From NCBI GenBank assembly GCA_965370045.1, contig CBDUSI010000124.1, forward strand, positions 1-12,977: DNA of 12,977 nucleotides. The letters are read 5' to 3'. Shown one piece after another: positions 5,532 to 12,391 of this stretch; positions within the stretch are counted from its first letter, which is position 1; each line of letters begins with the position of its first letter. The DNA is from CAZONU01 sp965370045 (lineage in GTDB: Bacteria; Planctomycetota; SZUA-567; JAKLDR01). The position numbers and the translations under genes are program-made. The notes under the pieces were generated by a model that was not told where the DNA came from, searched no databases, and saw only the letters and a program-made list of their open reading frames with translations.

Positions 5532-6851
5532 GGGATTCGCCGCCCGGCCGATGAACAGGATGCTCCCCGACTTCCGGTCGCGGATCAGGAAGAGGAAGGG
5601 ATGGTCAGCGCGGAAGACCTCCGGTGGCGGGGGGCCATGGCTGCTGCCGTTCTTGGGACGCATCACCACCGCAGTAGCCGCGGCGGCCTCGCTGCCCTCC
5701 TCATTGACCTCCACGAAGGCCTTGTGGACCACCGCGGAGATGAACAGCGAATCGGGGTTGTCGGGCGCAAGCCCGTCCATCCCCGAGAAGTCCGCCTTCA
5801 TGGTGAAGGCGTCAATCATGCCCAGCGCGGCCAGGGGCTTCGCCAGGCTGAACGCGGAAGTCATCCTGAAGCGCGGCAGGTATATCTTGACCCTGCGAGG
5901 ATAAACATGGTCAATCCAGTCGTCCAGCTTCTTCGCGGTCAGCGCCTTCTCCAGTGCCGCCAGGCCGTCGACCTCCTCGGGCAGGAGAACGATCATCGAA
6001 AGCTGGCGGCCCACATAGGGCAACTCCAGAAGCTTGAATCCCTTTTCCTTCCGGTAGCCGAAGACCCCGTCCTGGAACATGGTGGGCACCTTGACGCTCT
6101 TCCTGGCCGTGAGGTGAAAAGGCGCGTCCTTGGTTTCCTTCTTCTCGAACTTGCTGATCCAGTCGCCCTTGAAGTAGACGGCGTTGGTCAGGACCAGTCG
6201 CGTGCTCTTGTCGAGAATGCCGCGCGCGAGCAGTTCCTTGATCCTGTCCCCGGTCTGTTTCTCCACCCAGGAGTTGATAGTCTTGCGGGCGCCCTCGGTG
6301 TCCTTCTTGAAGTCCACCGTATTCAGCCCCGCGCCGTAGCATTGCTTGTTGAGCGACACAAACGCGGGCAGGAACCTGTGACCCTTCCCGCCCCACAGCG
6401 CGTTGGCCACCGAGAGCTGGAACTTGTCCTTCTCTCCCGCCGCGTTGAGGTCGTAGACCAACGCGCCGATGGCGGGGTGGAGATTCTCGTCTTTGAGGGT
6501 GAAGCGCAGCGCCTTCTTCATCTGCGCGGCGGTCTTCCCCCGCGCACCGGCTGCGGTCATGGCCAGCGCGCTGGAGACGCTGAACGGCGAGCAGAAGAAG
6601 TTCTTGCCCTTTTTCTCGGCGGCCAGCCGGGAGTAAAGGTCCAGCGCGAAGCGGTTGTTGCCCTTGACGGCCGCGGCGAAGTCGGCGGGGGTGGTCTTGG
6701 GACGAGCCGCCGGGCCAGACTTGAGCGGCTTCTTGACGGCCGTGCCGCCGGGCGGGGGCTTCTTCGGCGGCTTGGCCGGCGGCTTGGGGTCCTCCCCGCA
6801 TCCGGCGACGAGCAGCGCGAGACAGACTGAAAGGAACAGCTTCGATTTCAC
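5523..6851 (-). CDS. Lipoprotein serpin (serine/cysteine protease inhibitor)
   Basis: A 442-residue protein. Residues 1-18 are a lipoprotein signal (KSKLFLSVCLALLVAGC) with lipobox VAG-C18, then a Pro/Lys-rich linker (22-36) and a full-length serpin domain of about 380 residues. Serpin hallmarks include NALWGGKGHRFLP, LVLTNAVYFKGDW, the reactive-loop hinge EEGSEAAAATAVV (G386 = P15) and the C-terminal HPFLFLIRDRKSGSILFIGR. The small-residue hinge is typical of inhibitory serpins that trap proteases by loop insertion. Counting 17 residues puts P1 near Lys400, suggesting a trypsin-like target, though the loop is longer than usual and ends in PPPP. It would sit lipid-anchored outside the inner membrane. 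Start is GTG at 6851, fixed by AGGAGGT six bases upstream and the signal peptide. Single gene with its own promoter and terminator. Confidence 0.92.
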   Translation of the reverse strand: MKSKLFLSVCLALLVAGCGEDPKPPAKPPKKPPPGGTAVKKPLKSGPAARPKTTPADFAAAVKGNNRFALDLYSRLAAEKKGKNFFCSPFSVSSALAMTAAGARGKTAAQMKKALRFTLKDENLHPAIGALVYDLNAAGEKDKFQLSVANALWGGKGHRFLPAFVSLNKQCYGAGLNTVDFKKDTEGARKTINSWVEKQTGDRIKELLARGILDKSTRLVLTNAVYFKGDWISKFEKKETKDAPFHLTARKSVKVPTMFQDGVFGYRKEKGFKLLELPYVGRQLSMIVLLPEEVDGLAALEKALTAKKLDDWIDHVYPRRVKIYLPRFRMTSAFSLAKPLAALGMIDAFTMKADFSGMDGLAPDNPDSLFISAVVHKAFVEVNEEGSEAAAATAVVMRPKNGSSHGPPPPEVFRADHPFLFLIRDRKSGSILFIGRAANPKP

Positions 6852-6857
6852 CGGCGC

Positions 6858-6864
6858 ACCTCCT
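6858..6864 (-). promoter_or_regulatory. Ribosome binding site that fixes the GTG start of the serpin
   Basis: AGGAGGT on the minus strand, a full match to the anti-Shine-Dalgarno, six bases before GTG at 6851. ATG codons farther upstream in the same frame would add about 29 residues in front of the signal peptide and lack such a site. Confidence 0.75.
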
Positions 6865-6924
6865 GAGCATAAGGGGAACGGTGACCTGCCCGGCCCCGCT
6901 CCTGCTTCCGTCTTTTCGGGCCGC

Positions 6925-6953
6925 ATTATATCCGGCAACCAGGGGACCGTAAA
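6925..6953 (-). promoter_or_regulatory. Sigma-70 type promoter for the serpin
   Basis: Minus strand TTTACG (6948-6953), 17-bp spacer, TATAAT (6925-6930). The -10 is perfect and the -35 matches four of six bases. The start of transcription would be near 6918, leaving a leader of about 67 nt before the GTG. Confidence 0.65.
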
Positions 6954-6973
6954 GGGGATACGCGCGGCCCGCC

Positions 6974-7002
6974 TTGACCACTGCCCCGCGGCGGGTTATA
7001 AT
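6974..7002 (+). promoter_or_regulatory. Sigma-70 type promoter for HNH-rtcB-HEAT genes
   Basis: TTGACC (6974-6979), 17-bp spacer, TATAAT (6997-7002): five of six and six of six consensus bases. Transcription would start near 7009, only about 15 nt before the ATG at 7024, with the AGGTG ribosome site inside that short leader. It is the only clear promoter before the three-gene run. Confidence 0.75.
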
Positions 7003-7023
7003 TGTGAGCGAGGTGATGTGCAG

Positions 7024-7638
7024 ATGATTTCGCAGGGACACAAGAGCCGCCTGGACGATGGCGTGCTGATTCTCAACCGCTCATGGCTGGCGGTGCACGT
7101 GGCCAGTGTGCGCCGCGCGGTATGCCTGATGGCCCTGGGCCACGCGCACGCGGTCGACCCCGAGGACTTCTCCACCCACGACTTCGAGGCCTGGATGGAT
7201 TTCTCCGAGGGCGGCAACGGCGACTGCATCCACGCGGTGAACTTCCTCTTCCGCGTGCCGGAAATCGTGGTGCTCACCGGCTACGACGGGCGCCGCTCGC
7301 GGGGCATCAAGCTCAGCCGGCGCAACGTCATGGAGCGCGACGAGTTCACCTGCCAGTACTGCGGCCGCAAGTTCGACGTCTCCCGGCTGACCATCGACCA
7401 CGTCATCCCCCGCAGCCGCGGCGGCCGGACCGTCTGGGAGAACGTGGTCGCGGCCTGCACCAGCTGCAACGACCGCAAGAGCGACCGCACTCTGGAGGCC
7501 ACGGGGATGACCCTCACCCGCACTCCGCGCCGCCCGCGCTGGGTGGCCGGCCTGGGCACCCGCCGGCCCCACGCGCGCAAGGAAAGCTGGCAGCGCTTCC
7601 TGGCTGGCACGCCCGGCGGCGGGGTTATCGTGGCCTGA
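7024..7638 (+). CDS. HNH endonuclease family protein
   Basis: A 204-residue protein. Residues about 13-97 form an N-terminal region (VLILNRSWLAVHVASVRRA..., ending FRVPEIVVLTGYD) common to a widespread bacterial HNH family. Residues 98-152 are the HNH nuclease: C110QYC113 and C145TSC148 bind structural zinc, with catalytic or metal residues in LTIDH126V, W138EN140 and N149. A basic C-terminal tail follows (TPRRPRW...). All nuclease residues look intact. Substrate is unknown; this family often stands alone in genomes and has no assigned role that I know of. Start at 7024 is set by AGGTG about eight bases upstream and by the promoter at 6974-7002; the open frame upstream only runs antisense to the serpin. 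GTG at 7018 is an alternative. It is 35 bp before rtcB. Confidence 0.88.
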   Translation: MISQGHKSRLDDGVLILNRSWLAVHVASVRRAVCLMALGHAHAVDPEDFSTHDFEAWMDFSEGGNGDCIHAVNFLFRVPEIVVLTGYDGRRSRGIKLSRRNVMERDEFTCQYCGRKFDVSRLTIDHVIPRSRGGRTVWENVVAACTSCNDRKSDRTLEATGMTLTRTPRRPRWVAGLGTRRPHARKESWQRFLAGTPGGGVIVA

Positions 7639-7673
7639 AGGCCGCTCTTCAAGCAGCCCCCGAGAAGAGAACG

Positions 7674-9101
7674 ATGAACACCGACCTCCAGCGCCTGGAC
7701 CGCTGGCGCCTGCGTCTGGCCAGGGGCGGCAACATGGAGGTGCCGGCCGTCGTTTACGCCTCCGAAAAGCTGCGCATTGAACTCGACGCGATCAGGCAGC
7801 TGGCCGCGGCGGCTTCGGTCCCCAGCGTGAAGAAGGCGCTGGCCACCCCGGACATCCACGTGGGCTTCGGCGTGCCCATCGGTTGCGTGATGGGGGTGAC
7901 GGACGTCATCGTCCCCGCCGCGGTGGGCTACGACGTCAATTGTGGCATGAGGTTGCTGACCACGCCGCTGGACGCCGCCGAGGCCGCGCCCAAGCTCAAG
8001 GACCTGGCCCGCAGCATCGCCCGCGACGTGCCCCTCGGCGAAGGCCACAGCAACGTGCGCCTGTCGAAGAAAGACTTCGAAGCGGTGCTCTCGCGCGGCC
8101 TGGCCGGGCTGCCAGATGTTACCTCCGGCTCCGACCGCTGGACGGAGTGTCGCCGGCCGGATGAGGAAAGGGCCGACGCAATCTGGTGTGAGGACGGCGG
8201 GTCGATGGACGGAGGGCTTTCCGGGGTCTCCAGGCGCGCCTTCGAGCGGGGCATCAAGCAGCTCGGCACGCTGGGCGGGGGCAACCACTTCATAGAAATG
8301 CAGCGCGTTGAAAGGGTGGATGATCCCGAAACCGCCGCCGCCTGGGGCGTCCGCGAGGGGCAGCTGGTGGTCATGATCCACTCCGGCTCGCGGGGCTTCG
8401 GCCACCAGGTGGGCGACGAGTACATGCGCGGCGCGCGCAAGGGCGGCACGAAGGGCAAAAAAGGCCGCCGCGAGGAGGGCCTGGCCTGCCTGGAACTCGA
8501 CAGCCGCGCCGGGCGCGCCTATGTGGGGGCCATGAACGCCGCGGCCAACTTCGCGTTTGTGAACAGGCAGGTGATGGCCGCGTTGGTCCGCCGCAACTTC
8601 CGGCACTTCTTCGGCGAGTTGGCCATGCCCTCGGTCTACGACGTTCCTCACAATATGGCCAAGCTCGAAGAGCACGAGGGCCGCAAGCTCTGGGTGCACC
8701 GCAAGGGCGCGACGCGTGCCTTTCCGCCGGAGAGGATGACCGGCCCGTTCGCCGCGACCGGCCAGCCGGTGCTGATTCCCGGCTCAATGGGGACGGCCAG
8801 TTACCTCTTGGCGGGGATAGCGAGCGGCGCGGAGAGCCTGTTCTCGGTCAACCACGGCGCCGGGCGGGTGATGAGTCGCACGGCGGCCGCGGGTCGAAGG
8901 GGGAAGGCCGGGGCAATCTCCAGGCACGATCTGGAGAGGGCCATGCAGGGGATCGAACTCGTGGCCGCCAGCCTCAAGGGCGCGCTGGAGGAAGCGCCCC
9001 AGGCGTACAAGGACATCGACGCGGTCATTGAAGTCGTCGCCGGCGCGGGCCTCGCCAAGGTCGTCGCCCGCTTCCGCCCGCTGGCGGTGCTGAAGGGCTA
9101 G
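7674..9101 (+). CDS. rtcB: RNA-splicing ligase RtcB
   Basis: The 475-residue protein is a full-length RtcB, the GTP- and manganese-dependent ligase that joins RNA 3'-phosphate or 2',3'-cyclic phosphate ends to 5'-OH ends. Active-site motifs are intact: GYD87VNC90GMR, LGGGN204H205F, MIH236SGSRGFG and NH394GAGR, where the last His is the residue guanylylated in the family. Bacterial RtcB repairs broken tRNA or rRNA. No archease, RtcA or RtcR gene is visible in the window. Start at 7674 gives the usual N-terminus (LQRLDRWRLRL...); the ribosome site is weak (GAGAAGAG), so translation may be coupled to the HNH gene 35 bp upstream. The HEAT-repeat gene starts one base after its stop codon. Confidence 0.95.
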   Translation: MNTDLQRLDRWRLRLARGGNMEVPAVVYASEKLRIELDAIRQLAAAASVPSVKKALATPDIHVGFGVPIGCVMGVTDVIVPAAVGYDVNCGMRLLTTPLDAAEAAPKLKDLARSIARDVPLGEGHSNVRLSKKDFEAVLSRGLAGLPDVTSGSDRWTECRRPDEERADAIWCEDGGSMDGGLSGVSRRAFERGIKQLGTLGGGNHFIEMQRVERVDDPETAAAWGVREGQLVVMIHSGSRGFGHQVGDEYMRGARKGGTKGKKGRREEGLACLELDSRAGRAYVGAMNAAANFAFVNRQVMAALVRRNFRHFFGELAMPSVYDVPHNMAKLEEHEGRKLWVHRKGATRAFPPERMTGPFAATGQPVLIPGSMGTASYLLAGIASGAESLFSVNHGAGRVMSRTAAAGRRGKAGAISRHDLERAMQGIELVAASLKGALEEAPQAYKDIDAVIEVVAGAGLAKVVARFRPLAVLKG

Positions 9102-9102
9102 G

Positions 9103-10920
9103 ATGGACGCCAAGGCGCGCAAGAGGCGGCATGCCGCGCCCCTCCTATGCGGTCTCGGGATAGCAGTATTCCTCATTGCGGCTGCGGGTATCGGCACTGT
9201 CTTCGGGCGCTGGCGCTACGAGGCGCGGACAGAAGCAGCTCTCTTTCGGATAGAGAGGACCGGGAGTCCACAGGCGATTCAGGCCGAGATAGAGAAGCTC
9301 GGAGGGCCGAGCGAAGCCGCCCGCAGGGTCGCGGACTATCTCCGGCGCCCCGATCACGATTCCAAGATGGCCTACATTGCCGTGACGCTCCTGAGGGAGT
9401 GCGGATCGTCCGCTTTTCCGGAGCTTGCCCGTATGCTGGAGGACAAGAATACGGAGTTGGCCTATTCCGCAATCAGGGCTCTTGCGGAAATGGAGGCGCC
9501 GGGCAGCGACGACGTGTTGGCCCAAGCCATGGGCCACAGCGACATGTACGTGCGCGAGGAGGCCGCGCGCGCGCTGCTTGAGCGCAAGTCCCCCCAGGTT
9601 GAGAGCATGCTGGCCGTCCTGGCCCGAGGCGGCAAGGAATCCCGGACCAACGCCGTATGGGCATTGCGTAAGCTCAAGGCTCCCGAAGCCATAGGACCTC
9701 TGGTAGCGGCGATGGGCGACCCCGAAGAGGACGTGAGAGAAGCGGCCATGTGGGCAATGACCGGCTACGGCAAGCAGGGGGTCAAGCCTCTGATGTCCGC
9801 TCTTCGTCACAGGAACGCCGAGACCAGGTATCGCGCCGCCCGGGCGTTGCGGGAACTGGCCGACCCGGAATCAGCCGAGGCCCTGGCGGCGGCGCTGGAG
9901 GACGACAGCGAGGCCGTGCGCGACATGACCACGTGGGCGCTGGGCAAGCTTCACACGCCCGGAGCGTTCCAGGCGGTGGTCAGCCGGCTCACTCACCAGC
10001 AGGCCCATGTCCGTGCGCCAGCGGCCGCAGCTCTGGGTGACATAGCTGACAAGCGTGCGCTGGGGCCGCTGGTGAAGGCTGCCGACGACGATGCCCCAGA
10101 GGTCCGAGAAGAAGCGACGCGCGCCCTCGGCAAGCTGAAGGACCCTAGAGCGGTCAAGCCGGTCATAAGAAGACTGGGCGATCCCGAAAGAGACGTTCGG
10201 GTCGCTGCCGCGGTCGCACTCGGCCTGATCGGCGATCCCTCGGCAATGAAGCCGCTGGTTGCCGCATTCCGGGATGACTGCTCCGGGGTCCGCGGCTGGG
10301 CCGCTTGGGCGCTGGGCAAGATAAAGGACCCGGAAAGGCTTGCCCTGGTTGCCCCCCTGCTTGAGGAGGAGAGCGAAGACGTGCGCGTAGCCGCAGTCGA
10401 GGCGATAGCCCACGTCGGCGGCCAGCGCGGGCTGGGCCTGGTGATGGGCCGACTGAAGGACCGCAGCAAGTCGGTGCGAAGCGCGGCTGCGAAAGCGTTG
10501 GGGGGCTTCAAGGACGCTTCTGCGATTGACCCGCTGATTGCCTGCCTTCGTGACGAGCACAAGTGGGTGCGTCAGACGGCAGCGCGGTCTTTGGGGCAGC
10601 TTCGCGCAGTGCAAGCCGTCGAGCCTCTCGTCGCCGCCCTCAAAGATGTCGATCATACCGTCCGCCGGGAAGCTGCGAAGGCACTCGGCAAGATCGGCGA
10701 CTCCCGCGCGTTCGAACCGCTCCTGAAGGCGCGCGACGACAAGGGCGATATGGCCGCATTCGCGGTTGAAGCGGCGCTCGAGAAGCTCAAGTGCCCGTTC
10801 AGCGACGAGCGGCTGGAGGCGCTGGCGAAGGACAAGGACCCCTGGATTCGCTGGATGGCGGAGAAACGATTGAAAAGGCGACGGAAACAGGCGCCCGGTC
10901 CCAAGCCTCAATCGCCATAG
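9103..10920 (+). CDS. Membrane-anchored HEAT-repeat (PBS-lyase type) protein
   Basis: A 605-residue protein with a basic N-terminus (DAKARKRRH), one transmembrane segment (about 13-34), and then about 17 HEAT units at a 31-residue period. Typical unit cores are DVREAAMWAM, EVREEATRALGKL, DVRVAAAVALGLI, SVRSAAAKALGGF and TVRREAAKALGKI. The last unit ends in a basic tail (KRLKRRRK). The positive-inside rule puts the repeat solenoid outside the cytoplasm, acting as a binding scaffold; no catalytic motif is visible. Its start is one base after the rtcB stop, so translation is probably coupled. Codon use differs from its neighbours: 10141-10200 has 11 of 20 codons ending in G/C and four AGA codons, against 20 of 20 in a kinase sample. 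The partner is unknown. Confidence 0.88.
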   Translation: MDAKARKRRHAAPLLCGLGIAVFLIAAAGIGTVFGRWRYEARTEAALFRIERTGSPQAIQAEIEKLGGPSEAARRVADYLRRPDHDSKMAYIAVTLLRECGSSAFPELARMLEDKNTELAYSAIRALAEMEAPGSDDVLAQAMGHSDMYVREEAARALLERKSPQVESMLAVLARGGKESRTNAVWALRKLKAPEAIGPLVAAMGDPEEDVREAAMWAMTGYGKQGVKPLMSALRHRNAETRYRAARALRELADPESAEALAAALEDDSEAVRDMTTWALGKLHTPGAFQAVVSRLTHQQAHVRAPAAAALGDIADKRALGPLVKAADDDAPEVREEATRALGKLKDPRAVKPVIRRLGDPERDVRVAAAVALGLIGDPSAMKPLVAAFRDDCSGVRGWAAWALGKIKDPERLALVAPLLEEESEDVRVAAVEAIAHVGGQRGLGLVMGRLKDRSKSVRSAAAKALGGFKDASAIDPLIACLRDEHKWVRQTAARSLGQLRAVQAVEPLVAALKDVDHTVRREAAKALGKIGDSRAFEPLLKARDDKGDMAAFAVEAALEKLKCPFSDERLEALAKDKDPWIRWMAEKRLKRRRKQAPGPKPQSP

Positions 10921-10941
10921 ATGGCCTGTAAAATCGGCCCT

Positions 10942-10956
10942 TGAGGTCACACCTCA
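10942..10956. repeat. Inverted repeat TGAGGT-CAC-ACCTCA upstream of the kinase promoter
   Basis: Perfect 6-bp arms around a 3-base centre, 20 bp upstream of the kinase -35 box and 21 bp past the HEAT gene stop codon. There is no T-tract after it, so it is a poor intrinsic terminator. It could be an operator or a hairpin at the transcript end. Confidence 0.35.
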
Positions 10957-10976
10957 CTGCCATCCACCTCTCTCGA

Positions 10977-11006
10977 TTGACATTCCGAGCCCTCAGCGGT
11001 TAAACT
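10977..11006 (+). promoter_or_regulatory. Promoter of the kinase, placed for a leaderless transcript
   Basis: TTGACA (10977-10982, perfect -35), 18-bp spacer, TAAACT (11001-11006, four of six -10 bases). The -10 ends seven bases before the ATG at 11014, the normal distance to a transcription start, so the mRNA should begin at or within 1-2 bases of the start codon. No Shine-Dalgarno sequence is present in CTCTAAGTC before the ATG, which agrees. Confidence 0.6.
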
Positions 11007-11013
11007 CTAAGTC

Positions 11014-12366
11014 ATGGCTGACGACAGATCCGGAACCCTGACCGGCCAGCGCCTGGGCACCTACCAGCTCATCTCCAAGCTGGGCCAGGGCGGCATGGGC
11101 GCGGTCTACAAGGCCCGGGACATCTCCCTGCAGCGCAGCGTCGCGGTGAAAGTGCTGCCCACCGCGCTGGCCGCCGATCAGACCTACGTCAAGCGCTTCG
11201 TGCGCGAGGCCCGCGCGGCGGCCCGGCTGAGTCACCCGAATCTCATCCATATCTACCACGTCGGCCAGAAGCAGGGGCTCTACTACTTCGCGATGGAGTT
11301 CATCGAGGGCCAGAGCCTGTTCGCGCGCATAAGGACCGGCGGCCCGCTGACCATCGAGGAGTTCCTGCGCGTCGGAGGCCAAACGCTCTCCGCCCTCCAG
11401 AAGATCCACTCCGCGGGACTCACCCACCGCGACGTCAAGAGCAGCAACGTGATCATCGAGAACGGCTCCGGCCGCGCGGTGCTCATGGACTTCGGCCTGG
11501 CCAAGGAGCACTCGACCAGAGAAGACGAGCCGGCCCTGACCAGCGCGGGCACCGTGCTGGGCACGCCCGAGTACATGAGCCCGGAGCAGGCCGAGGGAGG
11601 GGAGGTCGACGCCCGCAGCGACATCTACTCCTTGGGCATCATGGCCCACGAGATGCTCATCGGGCGGGTGCCCTTCACCGGCAAGTCGGCCATCGCCATC
11701 CTCCGCCAGCAGGTGGATGCGGAACCGCCGGCACTCTCCGCGGGCCGCCCGGAGCTCCCGCCCGCGCTCGACGCCATCGTCGCCCGGGCCCTGGCCAAGA
11801 CCCCCGACGAGCGCTACGGCTCGGCGGCGCTGATGGCCGCGGACCTGGTCCGCGTGGGCCACACCTCGGAACTCGCCGAGCTGGCCGCCGCCGGCCTGCC
11901 GGCCACCGCGCGAACCATCATGACCCCCATGACCGGCGGCCTGTCCTCGCCGGGCGCGCCCACCGTCCCGACCATCAAGCAGAAGTCGGCCCGCCAGGAG
12001 CCCTCCAGGAAGCGCCTGGCGCTGATCCTCGGCGGGGCCGCGGTGCTGGGTGTGCTCATCGCGGTGATCTTTCTGAGCGCGGGGAGCTGCCGGAAGAATG
12101 GAGAAGACGGGGAGCCGCCTCCCAACGGAGTGAAGCCCCCGCCGCCGGCCAGGCCCGAGCCGGGCCGGGTGGGCGAGCTGGTCCCCAAGACCGGCGGCGC
12201 CCCGGTGCGCGTGCGGATACTGAGCATCGAGGGCACCCTCGCCGAGGTCCAGGAGTTGGACGCCGAAGGGAAGAAGGTCGGCGGGCCCGTGAAGATCGAC
12301 CTCTCCCAGTTCAGCGAGTTCAGGGCCGTCAAGAAGCCCGGCTCCCCGGAGACCCCGGGAAAGTAG
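11014..12366 (+). CDS. Transmembrane Ser/Thr protein kinase (Hanks type)
   Basis: A 450-residue protein with an N-terminal kinase domain (about 17-285): glycine loop GQGGMGAVYKA (24-34), ATP-binding K46 in VAVKVL, catalytic loop H138-R-D140-V-K-S-S-N, metal-binding D159-F-G, then GTPEYMSPEQ and DARSDIYSLG. All key residues are present, so it should be active. A Thr/Ser/Pro-rich juxtamembrane stretch follows (about 295-333), with many possible phosphosites, then one transmembrane helix (335-355) and an extracytoplasmic tail of about 95 residues: a Pro-rich linker and a small predicted beta region (VGELVPKTGGAPVRVRIL...). The tail is not PASTA-like and I do not recognise it; it may sense an envelope signal. 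Start at 11014 has no ribosome site but follows a well-placed promoter. A glycosyltransferase gene follows after 25 bp. Confidence 0.93.
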   Translation: MADDRSGTLTGQRLGTYQLISKLGQGGMGAVYKARDISLQRSVAVKVLPTALAADQTYVKRFVREARAAARLSHPNLIHIYHVGQKQGLYYFAMEFIEGQSLFARIRTGGPLTIEEFLRVGGQTLSALQKIHSAGLTHRDVKSSNVIIENGSGRAVLMDFGLAKEHSTREDEPALTSAGTVLGTPEYMSPEQAEGGEVDARSDIYSLGIMAHEMLIGRVPFTGKSAIAILRQQVDAEPPALSAGRPELPPALDAIVARALAKTPDERYGSAALMAADLVRVGHTSELAELAAAGLPATARTIMTPMTGGLSSPGAPTVPTIKQKSARQEPSRKRLALILGGAAVLGVLIAVIFLSAGSCRKNGEDGEPPPNGVKPPPPARPEPGRVGELVPKTGGAPVRVRILSIEGTLAEVQELDAEGKKVGGPVKIDLSQFSEFRAVKKPGSPETPGK

Positions 12367-12391
12367 CGCCCGGCGGAGCCGAGCGCCCTCG

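Noticed and set aside
6655..7023. Upstream extension of the HNH reading frame
   Set aside because: It runs antisense to the serpin N-terminus and upstream of the promoter at 6974-7002. The family's N-terminus begins near 7024, where an AGGTG ribosome site lies.
5911..7041. A 376-codon minus-strand frame overlapping the serpin
   Set aside because: It is the serpin read in another frame (Arg/Gly-rich), without a domain or suitable start.
7281..8699. A 472-codon minus-strand frame opposite HNH and rtcB
   Set aside because: Antisense shadow; product shows no domain, while both plus-strand genes have intact active sites.
9103..10920. Tandem ~93-bp DNA repeats in the HEAT gene
   Set aside because: The period is that of the 31-residue HEAT units. 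Units are diverged at DNA level, so this is protein repeat structure and not a satellite or CRISPR.
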